Source of the DNA: Indiicoccus explosivorum
GTDB lineage: Bacteria > Bacillota > Bacilli > Bacillales_A > Planococcaceae
Length of the DNA: 64,000 nt
Assembly (NCBI RefSeq): GCF_002167005.1
Contig: NZ_NHTN01000009.1
Location: forward strand, 46,902 to 110,901
Direction of reading: 5' to 3'
In this document: positions 19,806 through 27,389 of the stretch, piece by piece
How positions within the stretch are numbered: the first letter of the stretch is position 1
How the letters are laid out: each line of letters starts with the position of its first letter
The notes under the pieces: generated by a model
Told to the model about the DNA's origin: nothing
What the model saw: the letters and a program-made list of their open reading frames with translations, nothing else
The model's database searches: none
Made by a program: the position numbers and the translations under genes

Positions 19806-19997
19806 CTCAGTGATCCACCTCACCCGTTTTTCTTCATCCTATCACAGCTTGCCCGTACTTTCCGCAGAAGCCGTATTCCGCATCAACAGCAGTTTCCGCA
19901 TGCAGCGGAGGCCGTTCAGGCGGGGATTTGTTTGGGTGGGCGGCTGTTATTCATGGGACTGATTTTTTTGCTTTTTTGATAATCTTTTAAGCGAAAG

Positions 19998-20040
19998 TGT
20001 GATTTATTTCACACCATCCAAACACGGCCGGCAGTATAGT
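19998..20040 (+). promoter_or_regulatory. Fnr-type box and -10 element of the ba3 oxidase operon
   Basis: TGTGATTTATTTCACA (19998-20013) matches the Bacillus Fnr consensus TGTGA-NN-TA-NN-TCACA at every fixed position. TATAGT at 20035-20040 is a good -10. If transcription starts 7 bases later the box is centred at -41.5, the classic position for activation by CRP/FNR proteins. The start site itself is inferred. Confidence 0.72.
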
Positions 20041-20115
20041 TAAGGTGAAATCATATCATCAGTCCGGGGACCCTCCCCGGTTCAGTTTAATCCATACGAG
20101 AAGGAGGCAGCAGCA

Positions 20116-20271
20116 ATGAAGAAACCTTCCCGCCAATCCGTCCAGGGAAAGGGCCACACCACCGCCGAAGAAAGTTCGCTGAAAGGGACGTTCGTCTCCG
20201 TCCTGATCCTGGCGGCGATCATGGTGGCTTCCTGGGCCGCCATCATGCTTTTATTTCTGGAGCGTTTTTAA
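20116..20271 (+). CDS. Cytochrome c oxidase subunit IIa (ba3 type)
   Basis: A 51-codon gene at the head of the oxidase operon. The peptide has a polar 23-residue N-terminus and then a single helix (GTFVSVLILAAIMVASWAAI) ending in LLFLERF. This one-helix form and position match subunit IIa of ba3-type oxidases, which supplies the helix missing from the short subunit II. AGAAGGAGG lies 9 bases before the ATG. The stop is 36 bases from the subunit II start. It is shorter than usual ORF-size cut-offs and easily overlooked. Confidence 0.85.
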   Translation: MKKPSRQSVQGKGHTTAEESSLKGTFVSVLILAAIMVASWAAIMLLFLERF

Positions 20272-20307
20272 TCACCGTTCAAGAGGATCGAAAGGAGATC
20301 ACAGGAC

Positions 20308-20775
20308 ATGCGCATTCATCATTATGAGAAACTTTGGCTGATTATCGGTTCCCTGATCCTGATCATTTTCCTGTCCATTCTGGCCGTCCAGACATTCGTC
20401 CTGGACATGGGGCCGCCGAGCCACGCCGAAACGATCGACCCGCAGAGCGTCCGGGAATCGGAGCTTTTCGCGAACACTGGACTGCAGGAAGTCGGCGACA
20501 AGGAATATGAAATCGCCATGATCGCGGAAATGTTCGCCTTCCGGCCGGGCGATCTGGAAGTGCCGGTCGGGTCGACCGTGCATTTCACGCTCGCGTCACC
20601 GGACGTGACCCACGGCTTCAAAATCACGGATACGAACATCAACGTCATGGTCGTGCCCGGCCATATCTCCAAAATCAGCCACACCTTCGACGAGTCGGGC
20701 GAATACTTGATCCTGTGCAACGAGTATTGCGGTCTCGGACACGAGTATATGGCCAACACCATCACTGTAAAATAA
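20308..20775 (+). CDS. cbaB: ba3-type cytochrome c oxidase subunit II
   Basis: The 155-residue CuA subunit. One membrane helix near the N-terminus (LIIGSLILIIFLSILAVQTF) anchors a cupredoxin domain outside the cell. CuA ligands are all visible: His in DVTHGFKI, the CNEYC pair of cysteines, His in GLGHEYM and the Met after it. It takes electrons from cytochrome c and passes them to subunit I. GAAAGGAG precedes the ATG. Its shortness compared with aa3 subunit II is normal for the ba3 class. Confidence 0.94.
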   Translation: MRIHHYEKLWLIIGSLILIIFLSILAVQTFVLDMGPPSHAETIDPQSVRESELFANTGLQEVGDKEYEIAMIAEMFAFRPGDLEVPVGSTVHFTLASPDVTHGFKITDTNINVMVVPGHISKISHTFDESGEYLILCNEYCGLGHEYMANTITVK

Positions 20776-20796
20776 CCGAAAGAAAGTTGGGAGAAC

Positions 20797-22494
20797 ATGA
20801 CACACGCATCCGAACTGCCCGTCCTTCCTAAAGGGAAAGCCGCCGACAGCGGACTGACCGCCGGGATCCCGAGAGAAGATGCCATCTTATCCGCCGCCAA
20901 CTTGACGATCGCCTTCGCGGCGCTGCTGTTCGGAGGACTCGCCGGACTGCTGCAGGGATTCGTCCGGAGCGGCTACCTGGAATTGCCTTCGTGGATCAGC
21001 TACTACGCCCTGCTGACAGCCCACGGCGTGCTGCTCGTCCTCGTATTGAGTTCCTTCTTCAGCATCGGCTACCTGTACGCCGGAACATCGAAAGTGCTGG
21101 GCGGACTGGCGCCGATGACGCGCAACTTCGGCTGGGCGGGCTTCGCGCTCATGTCCGTCGGCACCGCCATGGCCGCGTTCTTCATCCTGGCCGGAAAAGC
21201 GAACGTGCTGTACACCTTCTACACCCCGATGCAGGCGCATCCGTGGTTCTACATCGGACTCGCCCTCATCGTCGTCGGCATCCTGCTGAACTGCGTCGGC
21301 ATGTTCATCACTTATCAGGGCTGGCGGAAGCAGCATCCCGGACAGCTGACGCCGCTGTTCGCGTTCTTCTCCAACGCCGTGTTCGTCCTGTGGGTGTTCG
21401 CGTCGCTCTTCATCGCTGTGTTCGTCGTCGGGCTCGTCATCCCGTGGGCGTTCGGCTGGGTCCCGACCATCGATCCGATGATCGGCCGCACGCTGTTCTG
21501 GGCATTCGGCCATACGCTCGTGAATATCTGGATGCTGACGTCGATTTCGGCCTGGTACGTCTCGATGCCGAAAGTCATCGGCGGCAAAGTGTTCAGTGAT
21601 TCCCTGGCGCGGGTCGCCGTCGTCATTCTCGTCGTGGCCAACGTGCCGGGCGGCTTCCACCACCAGATCCTTGATCCCGGCCTGTCCGTCGAACTGAAAT
21701 TCCTGCACGTCATCCAGACGTTCATGATCATCTTCCCTTCCCTGATGACCGCGTTCGCGATGCTCGCGACGATGGAGCGGGCGGGAAGAGCGAAAGGCGT
21801 GACCAGCCTGCTCGGCTGGTGGAAGATCCTCCCGTGGTCCGACGCCCGTTTTTTCGCGCTGATCGTCGCCATGTTCGCGTTCATCCCGGCTGGCCTCGGC
21901 GGCATCATCAACGCCAGCAACCAGATCAACCAGGTCGTGCACAATTCCATCTGGGTGACCGGCCACCTGCACCTGACCGTCGGAACGACCGTCATGCTGA
22001 CATTTTTCGCCGTCTCCTACTGGCTCATTCCGTTCCTGTCCGGCAGAAAGATGACGAAAGTGCTTAACCGGCTGGCCATCGCTCAGACGATCATCTGGGC
22101 GAGCGGCATGCTCATCATGTCGGGCGCCATGCACATCAACGGACTGCTCGGAAGCCCGCGCCGGACGGCCAACACGACGTACACCGGACACGAAGCGGCG
22201 GCGGACTGGGCGCTGTACGAATCATTCATGGCCATCGGCGGCATGATCCTGTTCGGCGCCATCACCCTTCTGATCTACATCTGGGTGCAGCTCGCGTTTT
22301 TCGCCCCGAAAGGCGAAACGGAATTTCCGATCGGCGAAGACGACAGCAAGAAAGACGTGTCCCCGCTGTTCATGGACCGCTGGGCGATCTGGGTGGTGCT
22401 CGCCACCCTGTCCATCGCCATCGCCTATGTCATCCCGCTGGCCGACTTCGTCTCCGGCCACAATCCGGGATCGCCGCCGTTTTTGATGCCTTGA
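20797..22494 (+). CDS. cbaA: ba3-type cytochrome c oxidase subunit I
   Basis: Catalytic haem-copper subunit, 565 residues with about 13 membrane helices. Histidine ligands sit in the expected blocks: YALLTAHGVLLVLVL (low-spin haem), WAFGHTLVNIWML (CuB), GFHHQILDPG (CuB pair) and VTGHLHLTVGTTVML (haems). It reduces oxygen to water and pumps protons with high oxygen affinity in this class. GGGAG precedes the ATG, 21 bases after subunit II. The Fnr-type box upstream of the operon suggests induction when oxygen is low. Confidence 0.95.
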   Translation: MTHASELPVLPKGKAADSGLTAGIPREDAILSAANLTIAFAALLFGGLAGLLQGFVRSGYLELPSWISYYALLTAHGVLLVLVLSSFFSIGYLYAGTSKVLGGLAPMTRNFGWAGFALMSVGTAMAAFFILAGKANVLYTFYTPMQAHPWFYIGLALIVVGILLNCVGMFITYQGWRKQHPGQLTPLFAFFSNAVFVLWVFASLFIAVFVVGLVIPWAFGWVPTIDPMIGRTLFWAFGHTLVNIWMLTSISAWYVSMPKVIGGKVFSDSLARVAVVILVVANVPGGFHHQILDPGLSVELKFLHVIQTFMIIFPSLMTAFAMLATMERAGRAKGVTSLLGWWKILPWSDARFFALIVAMFAFIPAGLGGIINASNQINQVVHNSIWVTGHLHLTVGTTVMLTFFAVSYWLIPFLSGRKMTKVLNRLAIAQTIIWASGMLIMSGAMHINGLLGSPRRTANTTYTGHEAAADWALYESFMAIGGMILFGAITLLIYIWVQLAFFAPKGETEFPIGEDDSKKDVSPLFMDRWAIWVVLATLSIAIAYVIPLADFVSGHNPGSPPFLMP

Positions 22495-22523
22495 CGGTTT
22501 TCGAATAAAACACAGCTACCAGC

Positions 22524-22567
22524 AAGGGAGCGCATTCGCGGAAGCGGACAGCGCTCCCTTTTTTTGC
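22524..22567 (+). terminator. Rho-independent terminator of the oxidase operon
   Basis: AAGGGAGCGC pairs with GCGCTCCCTT, followed by a run of seven T, shortly after the subunit I stop. Confidence 0.9.
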
Positions 22568-22670
22568 TTGATTCCCGGCTGACCGGACAGACTGCGTAGG
22601 AAAATAAAATAGGCGTATGTATGGTATGAAATGAAAGCGGCTGAATAATTGATAACGGGAGGGAAAGTCT

Positions 22671-23609
22671 GTGACGTGCATATACTGTTTAAAAGAAGCG
22701 GGAGCGGAATACCGGGTGAACGCGGCGGGGGTGGTTTTCTGTTCGGACGAATGCTATGAGAATTATATGGAAAACCAGCCCGACACGCCGGATGACGTCT
22801 CACATCCATACATCGATACATATGAACTGATCCGGTTCCATTACATCGATTGGCTCCGGAACTGGGAATCCGATCTCGAGAAGGTCAGGTTTAATAATCC
22901 GCAGGGAAAAGCCGATGAGATGAACGACACGATCGATGAAATCATTGATGCACATGGCGACTTCGTCCGGGCGGAAGGCGACGATGGAGTTTTTGCAAAG
23001 GAAATCTACAGGTATGTGCTGAAATTCGAGGAACTGCAGAAGCAGATTCTCGACTGGCGGCCCGAACGGCAGGCGGTGTATTACTTACCGCTCGATGAAC
23101 TGCCGGCCGGATCGGATGGCCGTTTCCGGAACTGGAGGCACTTCGCCGATCACCTTTACGGGATAAAGGCCGTAAACCTGTTTTTCCTGCTGAAAGACAA
23201 TGTTCATCCGTATGACGAGATGGTTTTCTGGTTTGAGGACGAAGCGTATTTAGCGGAAGTGTACGAAGAGCTGGCCCGCGTGTTCGGCGACGGAACCGTG
23301 AAGGATTTGGAGGCTTTCGAGGCGTACAGGTGCGAAGGGTCATGCGGGGATTACGTAGTGATTGAAGATATCGATAGGGAAGCGCTCGACGGCTGGTTCT
23401 ACTGCTGGATTTGCGAAGAAAGTTACTGTCCCGGATTCTTTTCAGAAGAGGAACTTCTGGAGGAAATAAAGAAAGTGGATGCCGCTGAAAGCATTCAGGA
23501 AATGTGCCAACGCAGGTCCAACTGGTTTTCCTATATTCCGAAAATCAAACGGTCATGCCGACGGCACAGCGTCGCATTTCCGGATTGGATCGACTGCGGA
23601 ACCGCTTAA
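22671..23609 (+). CDS. Hypothetical protein with N-terminal zinc-binding cysteine motif
   Basis: A 312-residue acidic protein I do not recognise. It begins TCIYCLKEAG with a second pair in VFCSDECYENY, a CxxC-Cx3C pattern like a short zinc ribbon or TRASH-type knuckle. A later cysteine set (YRCEGSCGDY, FYCWICEESYCPGF, residues about 222-262) may form another zinc site. The middle is rich in Asp, Glu and aromatic residues and looks soluble. GTG start with GGGAGGG ahead. The last 30 residues change to a basic composition, so a frameshift near the 3' end is possible. It lies between the oxidase operon and the accessory region; its role is unknown. Confidence 0.7.
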   Translation: MTCIYCLKEAGAEYRVNAAGVVFCSDECYENYMENQPDTPDDVSHPYIDTYELIRFHYIDWLRNWESDLEKVRFNNPQGKADEMNDTIDEIIDAHGDFVRAEGDDGVFAKEIYRYVLKFEELQKQILDWRPERQAVYYLPLDELPAGSDGRFRNWRHFADHLYGIKAVNLFFLLKDNVHPYDEMVFWFEDEAYLAEVYEELARVFGDGTVKDLEAFEAYRCEGSCGDYVVIEDIDREALDGWFYCWICEESYCPGFFSEEELLEEIKKVDAAESIQEMCQRRSNWFSYIPKIKRSCRRHSVAFPDWIDCGTA

Positions 23610-23649
23610 TCATTCAACGGAATCTTACGCTGGCGGGCTGTCTGAACGG

Positions 23650-23680
23650 AAAAAGCGGACCGCCGTTCCCGGCAGTCCGC
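23650..23680 (-). terminator. Minus-strand terminator after the DUF4357 gene
   Basis: On the minus strand AGCGGACTGCC and GGCGGTCCGCT pair around 5-6 bases, then TTTT. It lies 15 bases beyond the stop at 23696. Confidence 0.8.
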
Positions 23681-23695
23681 TCCATGCATTGCGGG

Positions 23696-24133
23696 TCATT
23701 TCCCTTTCCAGTCATGCAGGCCTTTCGCCCACCCGCCGATGACGACACCCGCCGCCGTCCGCGGCGAATCAAACGCCGTGTTTTTCGTCAGCAGCAGCCT
23801 GCCGTGGACCGGAAGCAGCGAACCGTCCAAAATGAGCGCCTCGCGCATGCGAATGTATTTCTTTGGGCATTTCGGAGAAGTGGAAGCCGCGAACTTCGAG
23901 CCTTTCTGCACAATGAACTCATCTTCCCTGTGAAAGCCCACAGCTTCCGCTCCCCGCTTCGACCTAATCGCCAACAGCTCCCTCAGTTCCTGTTGCTCCA
24001 CCTTCCGGAACAGCCCGGTATGGAACGGCTCCACAATCTCCTCCTGCCCCGTCTCCGGGTCGAACTCGACGAACTGGTAAAGCCGCCCGTAAATGCTGTG
24101 GTCCATCTTCCGGATAAAGCGCTCTGTTGCCAT
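23696..24133 (-). CDS. DUF4357-like domain protein
   Basis: A 145-residue protein. The second half carries the pattern of DUF4357: DEFIVQKGSKFAAS, then REALILDGSL, GRLLLTKNTAFDSPRTAAGVVIGG and the ending GLHDWKGK. The N-terminal half (YGRLYQFVEFDPETGQEE) looks like a small beta domain. DUF4357 is often found attached to or next to restriction and defence proteins, and this gene borders the restriction island, but it has the G+C-rich codon use of the host side. Function is unknown. Confidence 0.65.
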   Translation of the reverse strand: MATERFIRKMDHSIYGRLYQFVEFDPETGQEEIVEPFHTGLFRKVEQQELRELLAIRSKRGAEAVGFHREDEFIVQKGSKFAASTSPKCPKKYIRMREALILDGSLLPVHGRLLLTKNTAFDSPRTAAGVVIGGWAKGLHDWKGK

Positions 24134-24196
24134 TTGATCATCTCCTCAACGTATAGAACCGCTCGATACGGCTCTTTATCCGTTATATAGGGAAAT

Positions 24197-24206
24197 GGTG
24201 GATTAG
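24197..24206 (+). repeat. GGTGGATTAG direct repeat, copy 1
   Basis: First of three exact 10-base copies in the same orientation across 1.7 kb. The following bases (CGAGTAC) resemble those after copy 2 (TCGATAC). Confidence 0.5.
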
Positions 24207-24237
24207 CGAGTACGCCACGGAGGAAATCAAGAAATAA

Positions 24238-24426
24238 TTATTCCAATTCGCCGATACAAATTTCGATGCTCTCCTTCAAATCCCGGTGTGACCAACTCGG
24301 AATCCGCCCGTGCTGTATTGCCAACTCATGTGATGCAGGAATGTGAATAAAACCCGATTTCATCGCGGGTTTTTCTGTTTTCGCGTAATAGTTGCGTAAA
24401 TAAGTGCCGGCGGCAAGGTTTGCGTT
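24238..24426 (-). pseudogene. 3' remnant of pyrrolidone-carboxylate peptidase (pcp)
   Basis: A minus-strand frame of about 62 codons, without a start codon, reads NANLAAGTYLRNYY, then KSGFIHIPASHELA and IPSWSHRDLKESIEICIGEL before TAA. The AGTY-x-x-N block and the GFIHIP block are hallmarks of the C-terminal third of pyroglutamyl peptidase I. The catalytic Cys expected after AGTY-L is Arg here, so even this part is decayed. Upstream of 24427 the sequence becomes A+T-rich and no longer resembles the family. The break probably marks where the restriction island entered. Confidence 0.7.
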
Positions 24427-24614
24427 TCATTAATAAATTGATTACGGATAGATTTACATCTCTGACGAAGCATCCTTTTGCCTTTAATTACGCATATAAA
24501 TCAAAGGGTGTCTGAAACAGCTAATCTAAACTCTATAGAGACAATTGGTGGATTAGTCGATACCCTCAAAAGATGAATCATTTCAGCATCGCAATCTTTT
24601 CATATCGTCCCCTA
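24427..24614. other. Gene-free A+T-rich stretch at the island edge
   Basis: No convincing reading frame. It contains the second GGTGGATTAG copy at 24547 and lies between the pcp remnant and the first island gene. The fall in G+C relative to the left side is visible from about 24430. Confidence 0.5.
24547..24556 (+). repeat. GGTGGATTAG direct repeat, copy 2
   Basis: Exact 10-base copy, 59 bases beyond the 3' end of the gene ending at 24615. Together with copy 3 it brackets that gene. Confidence 0.5.
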
Positions 24615-25691
24615 TTATCTTTTATAGAGTGCCGTCTCCCATCGCATGTAGTTTCGTCTGTCTCTCTCATACCACTGACTACAAATCAAAAAATGTCTTC
24701 TTCCGTGAGAAACCGTCCCGGTCCAGTATCTTGCCTTCCCTTTCATTAACCTCTGTTGATTTATATTAGTGCTCACCTCCACCTCTTTTAATAAAGGGAA
24801 ATTGATTCCAAAGGTTCGCTTGCAATAGTCCTTCTCCAATAGTAAATCAATCATCAAATTATCAATATCCCCCTCCATGAAAATTCTTGTCATACTTTTC
24901 CTCACATATTTGCCGACTTTGATGTTAGCAATTCCTTTTTCCAATTTGTCGGATATGCTGGGGGTGTCCATCCGCTCGTGCTTTCGGTCGGATATGAAGT
25001 CAGAAAATTGGCTGCCATTCCTTTTGACTTCGTATCCAGCTTCCATACCAACCGATTCAATAGTATCTTGGTTACTGTTATTACCGCTCTCCATCCAAAA
25101 AGTGCTATGGGAAGACCCCCGAACATCTTCAGGTACTCCTTCCGCCTTCTTTTCGATTGACGAGTCATACCTCATTTCATTGATTACTGTCTCTGCGTCT
25201 ATATTAAGGGCCATTCTACTAACTGTTCCTTCATCTATATTTTCCCAATTCAAAATTCTCCATTTTAAAAAAACTGGATTCTCCTGTTCTTTGTCATGAG
25301 TGACATACGACACTTTCCCTAGATATGTGAAAAGCCGTGATTCTTTGGTCTTTGGGTTCCATTTACTCGTTCTTAAAAACAGATGAATATTATTGTCCTC
25401 AGAGTTGTGGTTTATGAATTCCCTGATGACCGGATGGTTTAATGAATGCCTCTTCTGGGATTGCCAGGTTAATACTCCTTTTCCTGTTATACCCTCCTTG
25501 AATGTATATCCGAAAGAATCTTGACCAAAGGTCACAAAAAGAACGTAATCACCCGGTCTGTCAGAAAGACGGATTATGCCATGTACGCCCCAAGTACCTG
25601 ATCCTGGGACGAATCTACTCGTCGAGCCAAAAATGTTATGTACATCCTGTCGGCTATAGTCGTGAAAAAGACTCAACTTCAGACAACTCAT
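24615..25691 (-). CDS. Restriction-island protein with DUF3427-like N-terminal region
   Basis: A 358-residue protein of unknown activity. The first 150 residues follow the pattern of DUF3427, a domain usually found at the C-terminus of restriction-associated helicases: LFHDYSRQDVHNIFG, a YVLFVTFG strand, LTWQSQKRHSLNHPVIREF, and the closing LFTYLGKVSYV. The rest (GVPEDVRGSSHSTFW to YMRWETALYKR) has no motif I can name; a charged C-terminal block with WTGTVSHGRRHFLICSQW looks folded. The start is ATG 25691, with AAGGAGGG just upstream, not 25712. Same strand as the endonuclease gene 240 bases away, A+T-rich like it. It may be an accessory or second restriction factor. Confidence 0.6.
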   Translation of the reverse strand: MSCLKLSLFHDYSRQDVHNIFGSTSRFVPGSGTWGVHGIIRLSDRPGDYVLFVTFGQDSFGYTFKEGITGKGVLTWQSQKRHSLNHPVIREFINHNSEDNNIHLFLRTSKWNPKTKESRLFTYLGKVSYVTHDKEQENPVFLKWRILNWENIDEGTVSRMALNIDAETVINEMRYDSSIEKKAEGVPEDVRGSSHSTFWMESGNNSNQDTIESVGMEAGYEVKRNGSQFSDFISDRKHERMDTPSISDKLEKGIANIKVGKYVRKSMTRIFMEGDIDNLMIDLLLEKDYCKRTFGINFPLLKEVEVSTNINQQRLMKGKARYWTGTVSHGRRHFLICSQWYERDRRNYMRWETALYKR

Positions 25692-25910
25692 ATAATCCCT
25701 CCTTGAATCCATTGAATATCATTTTCAAAGTCATCGCCTTTCTATCTAAGACGACAGCCTATAGTGCAAGGAAATCCGACTATTTTCCATTCCTCCTTCT
25801 TCTTGGAAAGTAACTGTCCAATGGCCGAATCACTATGCAATCTCTTATTCAATGATATTTTACTTCCATGCTGTACTGAACGTTGAAAACATCACTAACA
25901 AAAAGCGGCG

Positions 25911-25920
25911 GTGGATTAGA
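25911..25920 (+). repeat. GGTGGATTAG direct repeat, copy 3
   Basis: Exact 10-base copy located just beyond the 3' end of the endonuclease gene (25931). Copies 2 and 3 lie on either side of the DUF3427-like gene in the same orientation. Confidence 0.5.
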
Positions 25921-25930
25921 TTAGGACAGT

Positions 25931-27316
25931 CTATATGTCTCTGACAATCGTCTCAATGTAATTCTTGTCCAGCCAGAACGCTTGCTTTGTAATAAGCTGT
26001 CCGTCGGGAAGAACGGTCACATCCGCTGCGTTTCTTGCTTTCGGTCTCACATGACATAGACCATTCGAGCCTGGTTTAGGCAAGTTGTTTCTTACCATGC
26101 GCCTCTTACCTCTAGTGACTTCGATTAACTTCACTCCTTCACGCAAGATTTTTTGTACTTCTACCCAAAATCCCCTTAGTCTTCCTTCAATTTCATATAT
26201 AGGCATATTCCATAGCCTCACCCCTCTGAAGTAAAGCCCATCAGGAGAATTGCAGTCTCCATTTTCCTTTGAGTCGAATACCACGAAAAGGAACTTCGTC
26301 TCGGTAAAGTATGTCCTTAGCCAACTATCAAGCCATTCTTCATCCGCCCAGATACTAAAATCAATTCCCTTAAAGGACATGTGCTCTTTAAGCCTTCCAT
26401 CGGTATGGGTGCGGATTGTCTTAAAAGCGATATTAGCTTTAGAAAATTCTTCAATTTTCGAAAGATCCGTGCCTTTAATGCCTAACATCATACTGATGAA
26501 TAACTGCAAGAAATTCTTACTACGGGGATTAATGTCTATATCCTTCTTATTACTTATTTCTCGAAGGCTTTTACCGATAAAAGGAGAAAAATAGGAATCG
26601 AGGATAGTTTCGAAAGAATCGCCTTTATCATTCTTTCCTTCTATAATGGAAATTAGCTTTTCCTGTTCAATCACCTTTCTCGCCAACGTAGTCATATAAC
26701 TCTGCTTAAGGGAATATGCCCTCTGCATAGCAGGTATAGGACTGTAAGGTTGACTTCTTGTCGAGCTCTTACTGGCCCCTTTCGTGCTTGCACCTAAATA
26801 GAGTGTATCGCCCTCTGAAAGTTCGTGGGCTTTTCCGTCCCTCACCTTTGTAATAATGGTTTCCCAATCTTGTTTAATAATGGTTAAGTCTCTCTCATTG
26901 AATTTGTGCAAGTACGATTTCAGAATAAGATAGTCCGCTCTCTTCACCTCAGGTAGCCATTGATAAAACATAATAAGGAGGGAATTGTTCTTTTTCCAAA
27001 AACTTGAAGTTTCAAATGTTTCTTCAACTTCTTTGTAATAGTTAATTATATTTAAGACTAAGCGCTCCTTTGCTGAAATGCTCCCATTTTTGTTCCTTTT
27101 AATCGGGGTGACTTTCAACTCGATACCCAAGTCCTCAAAATCAGCCTCTGCCCTTGAATTGATTTCATAACCAAAATAGCTTTCTTCAATTATTTGACCC
27201 AGTTGTCCTTTTGCCCGCTCGTTTTCAACTCGTCCGCTTTTGTCTATTTGCCCGAATGTTTTTCCCTCTGCAGCTTCCGCTAGATAAAGTAACTCCTTCT
27301 CGCTTTTATATTCCAA
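25931..27316 (-). CDS. Sau3AI/MutH-family type II restriction endonuclease
   Basis: Predicted DNA endonuclease of 461 residues, close in size to Sau3AI, which cuts GATC. The N-terminal half has the MutH-type active site: D59, E66 and K68 in ADFEDLGIELKVTP, matching D-x6-E-x-K of MutH. The N-terminal KGQLGQIIEESYFGY helix is also typical of the family. The second half would be the non-catalytic MutH-like copy of Sau3AI. The start is TTG at 27316 with AGGGG about 10 bases ahead; no ATG is available in frame nearby. It lies 68 bases after a C5-methyltransferase gene that would protect its sites. The recognition sequence is not certain; GATC is the best guess. Confidence 0.85.
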   Translation of the reverse strand: MEYKSEKELLYLAEAAEGKTFGQIDKSGRVENERAKGQLGQIIEESYFGYEINSRAEADFEDLGIELKVTPIKRNKNGSISAKERLVLNIINYYKEVEETFETSSFWKKNNSLLIMFYQWLPEVKRADYLILKSYLHKFNERDLTIIKQDWETIITKVRDGKAHELSEGDTLYLGASTKGASKSSTRSQPYSPIPAMQRAYSLKQSYMTTLARKVIEQEKLISIIEGKNDKGDSFETILDSYFSPFIGKSLREISNKKDIDINPRSKNFLQLFISMMLGIKGTDLSKIEEFSKANIAFKTIRTHTDGRLKEHMSFKGIDFSIWADEEWLDSWLRTYFTETKFLFVVFDSKENGDCNSPDGLYFRGVRLWNMPIYEIEGRLRGFWVEVQKILREGVKLIEVTRGKRRMVRNNLPKPGSNGLCHVRPKARNAADVTVLPDGQLITKQAFWLDKNYIETIVRDI

Positions 27317-27363
27317 GGTCTATCAACCCCTAAATTCTCTTTTCCATATTTTATCATGAAAAT

Positions 27364-27389
27364 AAAAAAGCTGATACATGAGTATCAGC
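27364..27389 (-). terminator. Minus-strand terminator overlapping the methyltransferase stop
   Basis: GCTGATAC and GTATCAGC pair around ATGA, with a T6 run on the minus strand. It separates the methyltransferase transcript from the endonuclease gene, so the two may be expressed separately. Confidence 0.8.

Noticed and set aside
20887..22191. 434-codon minus-strand frame opposite cytochrome oxidase subunit I
   Set aside because: Low-complexity Asp/Glu/His/Arg-rich shadow of a membrane-protein gene.
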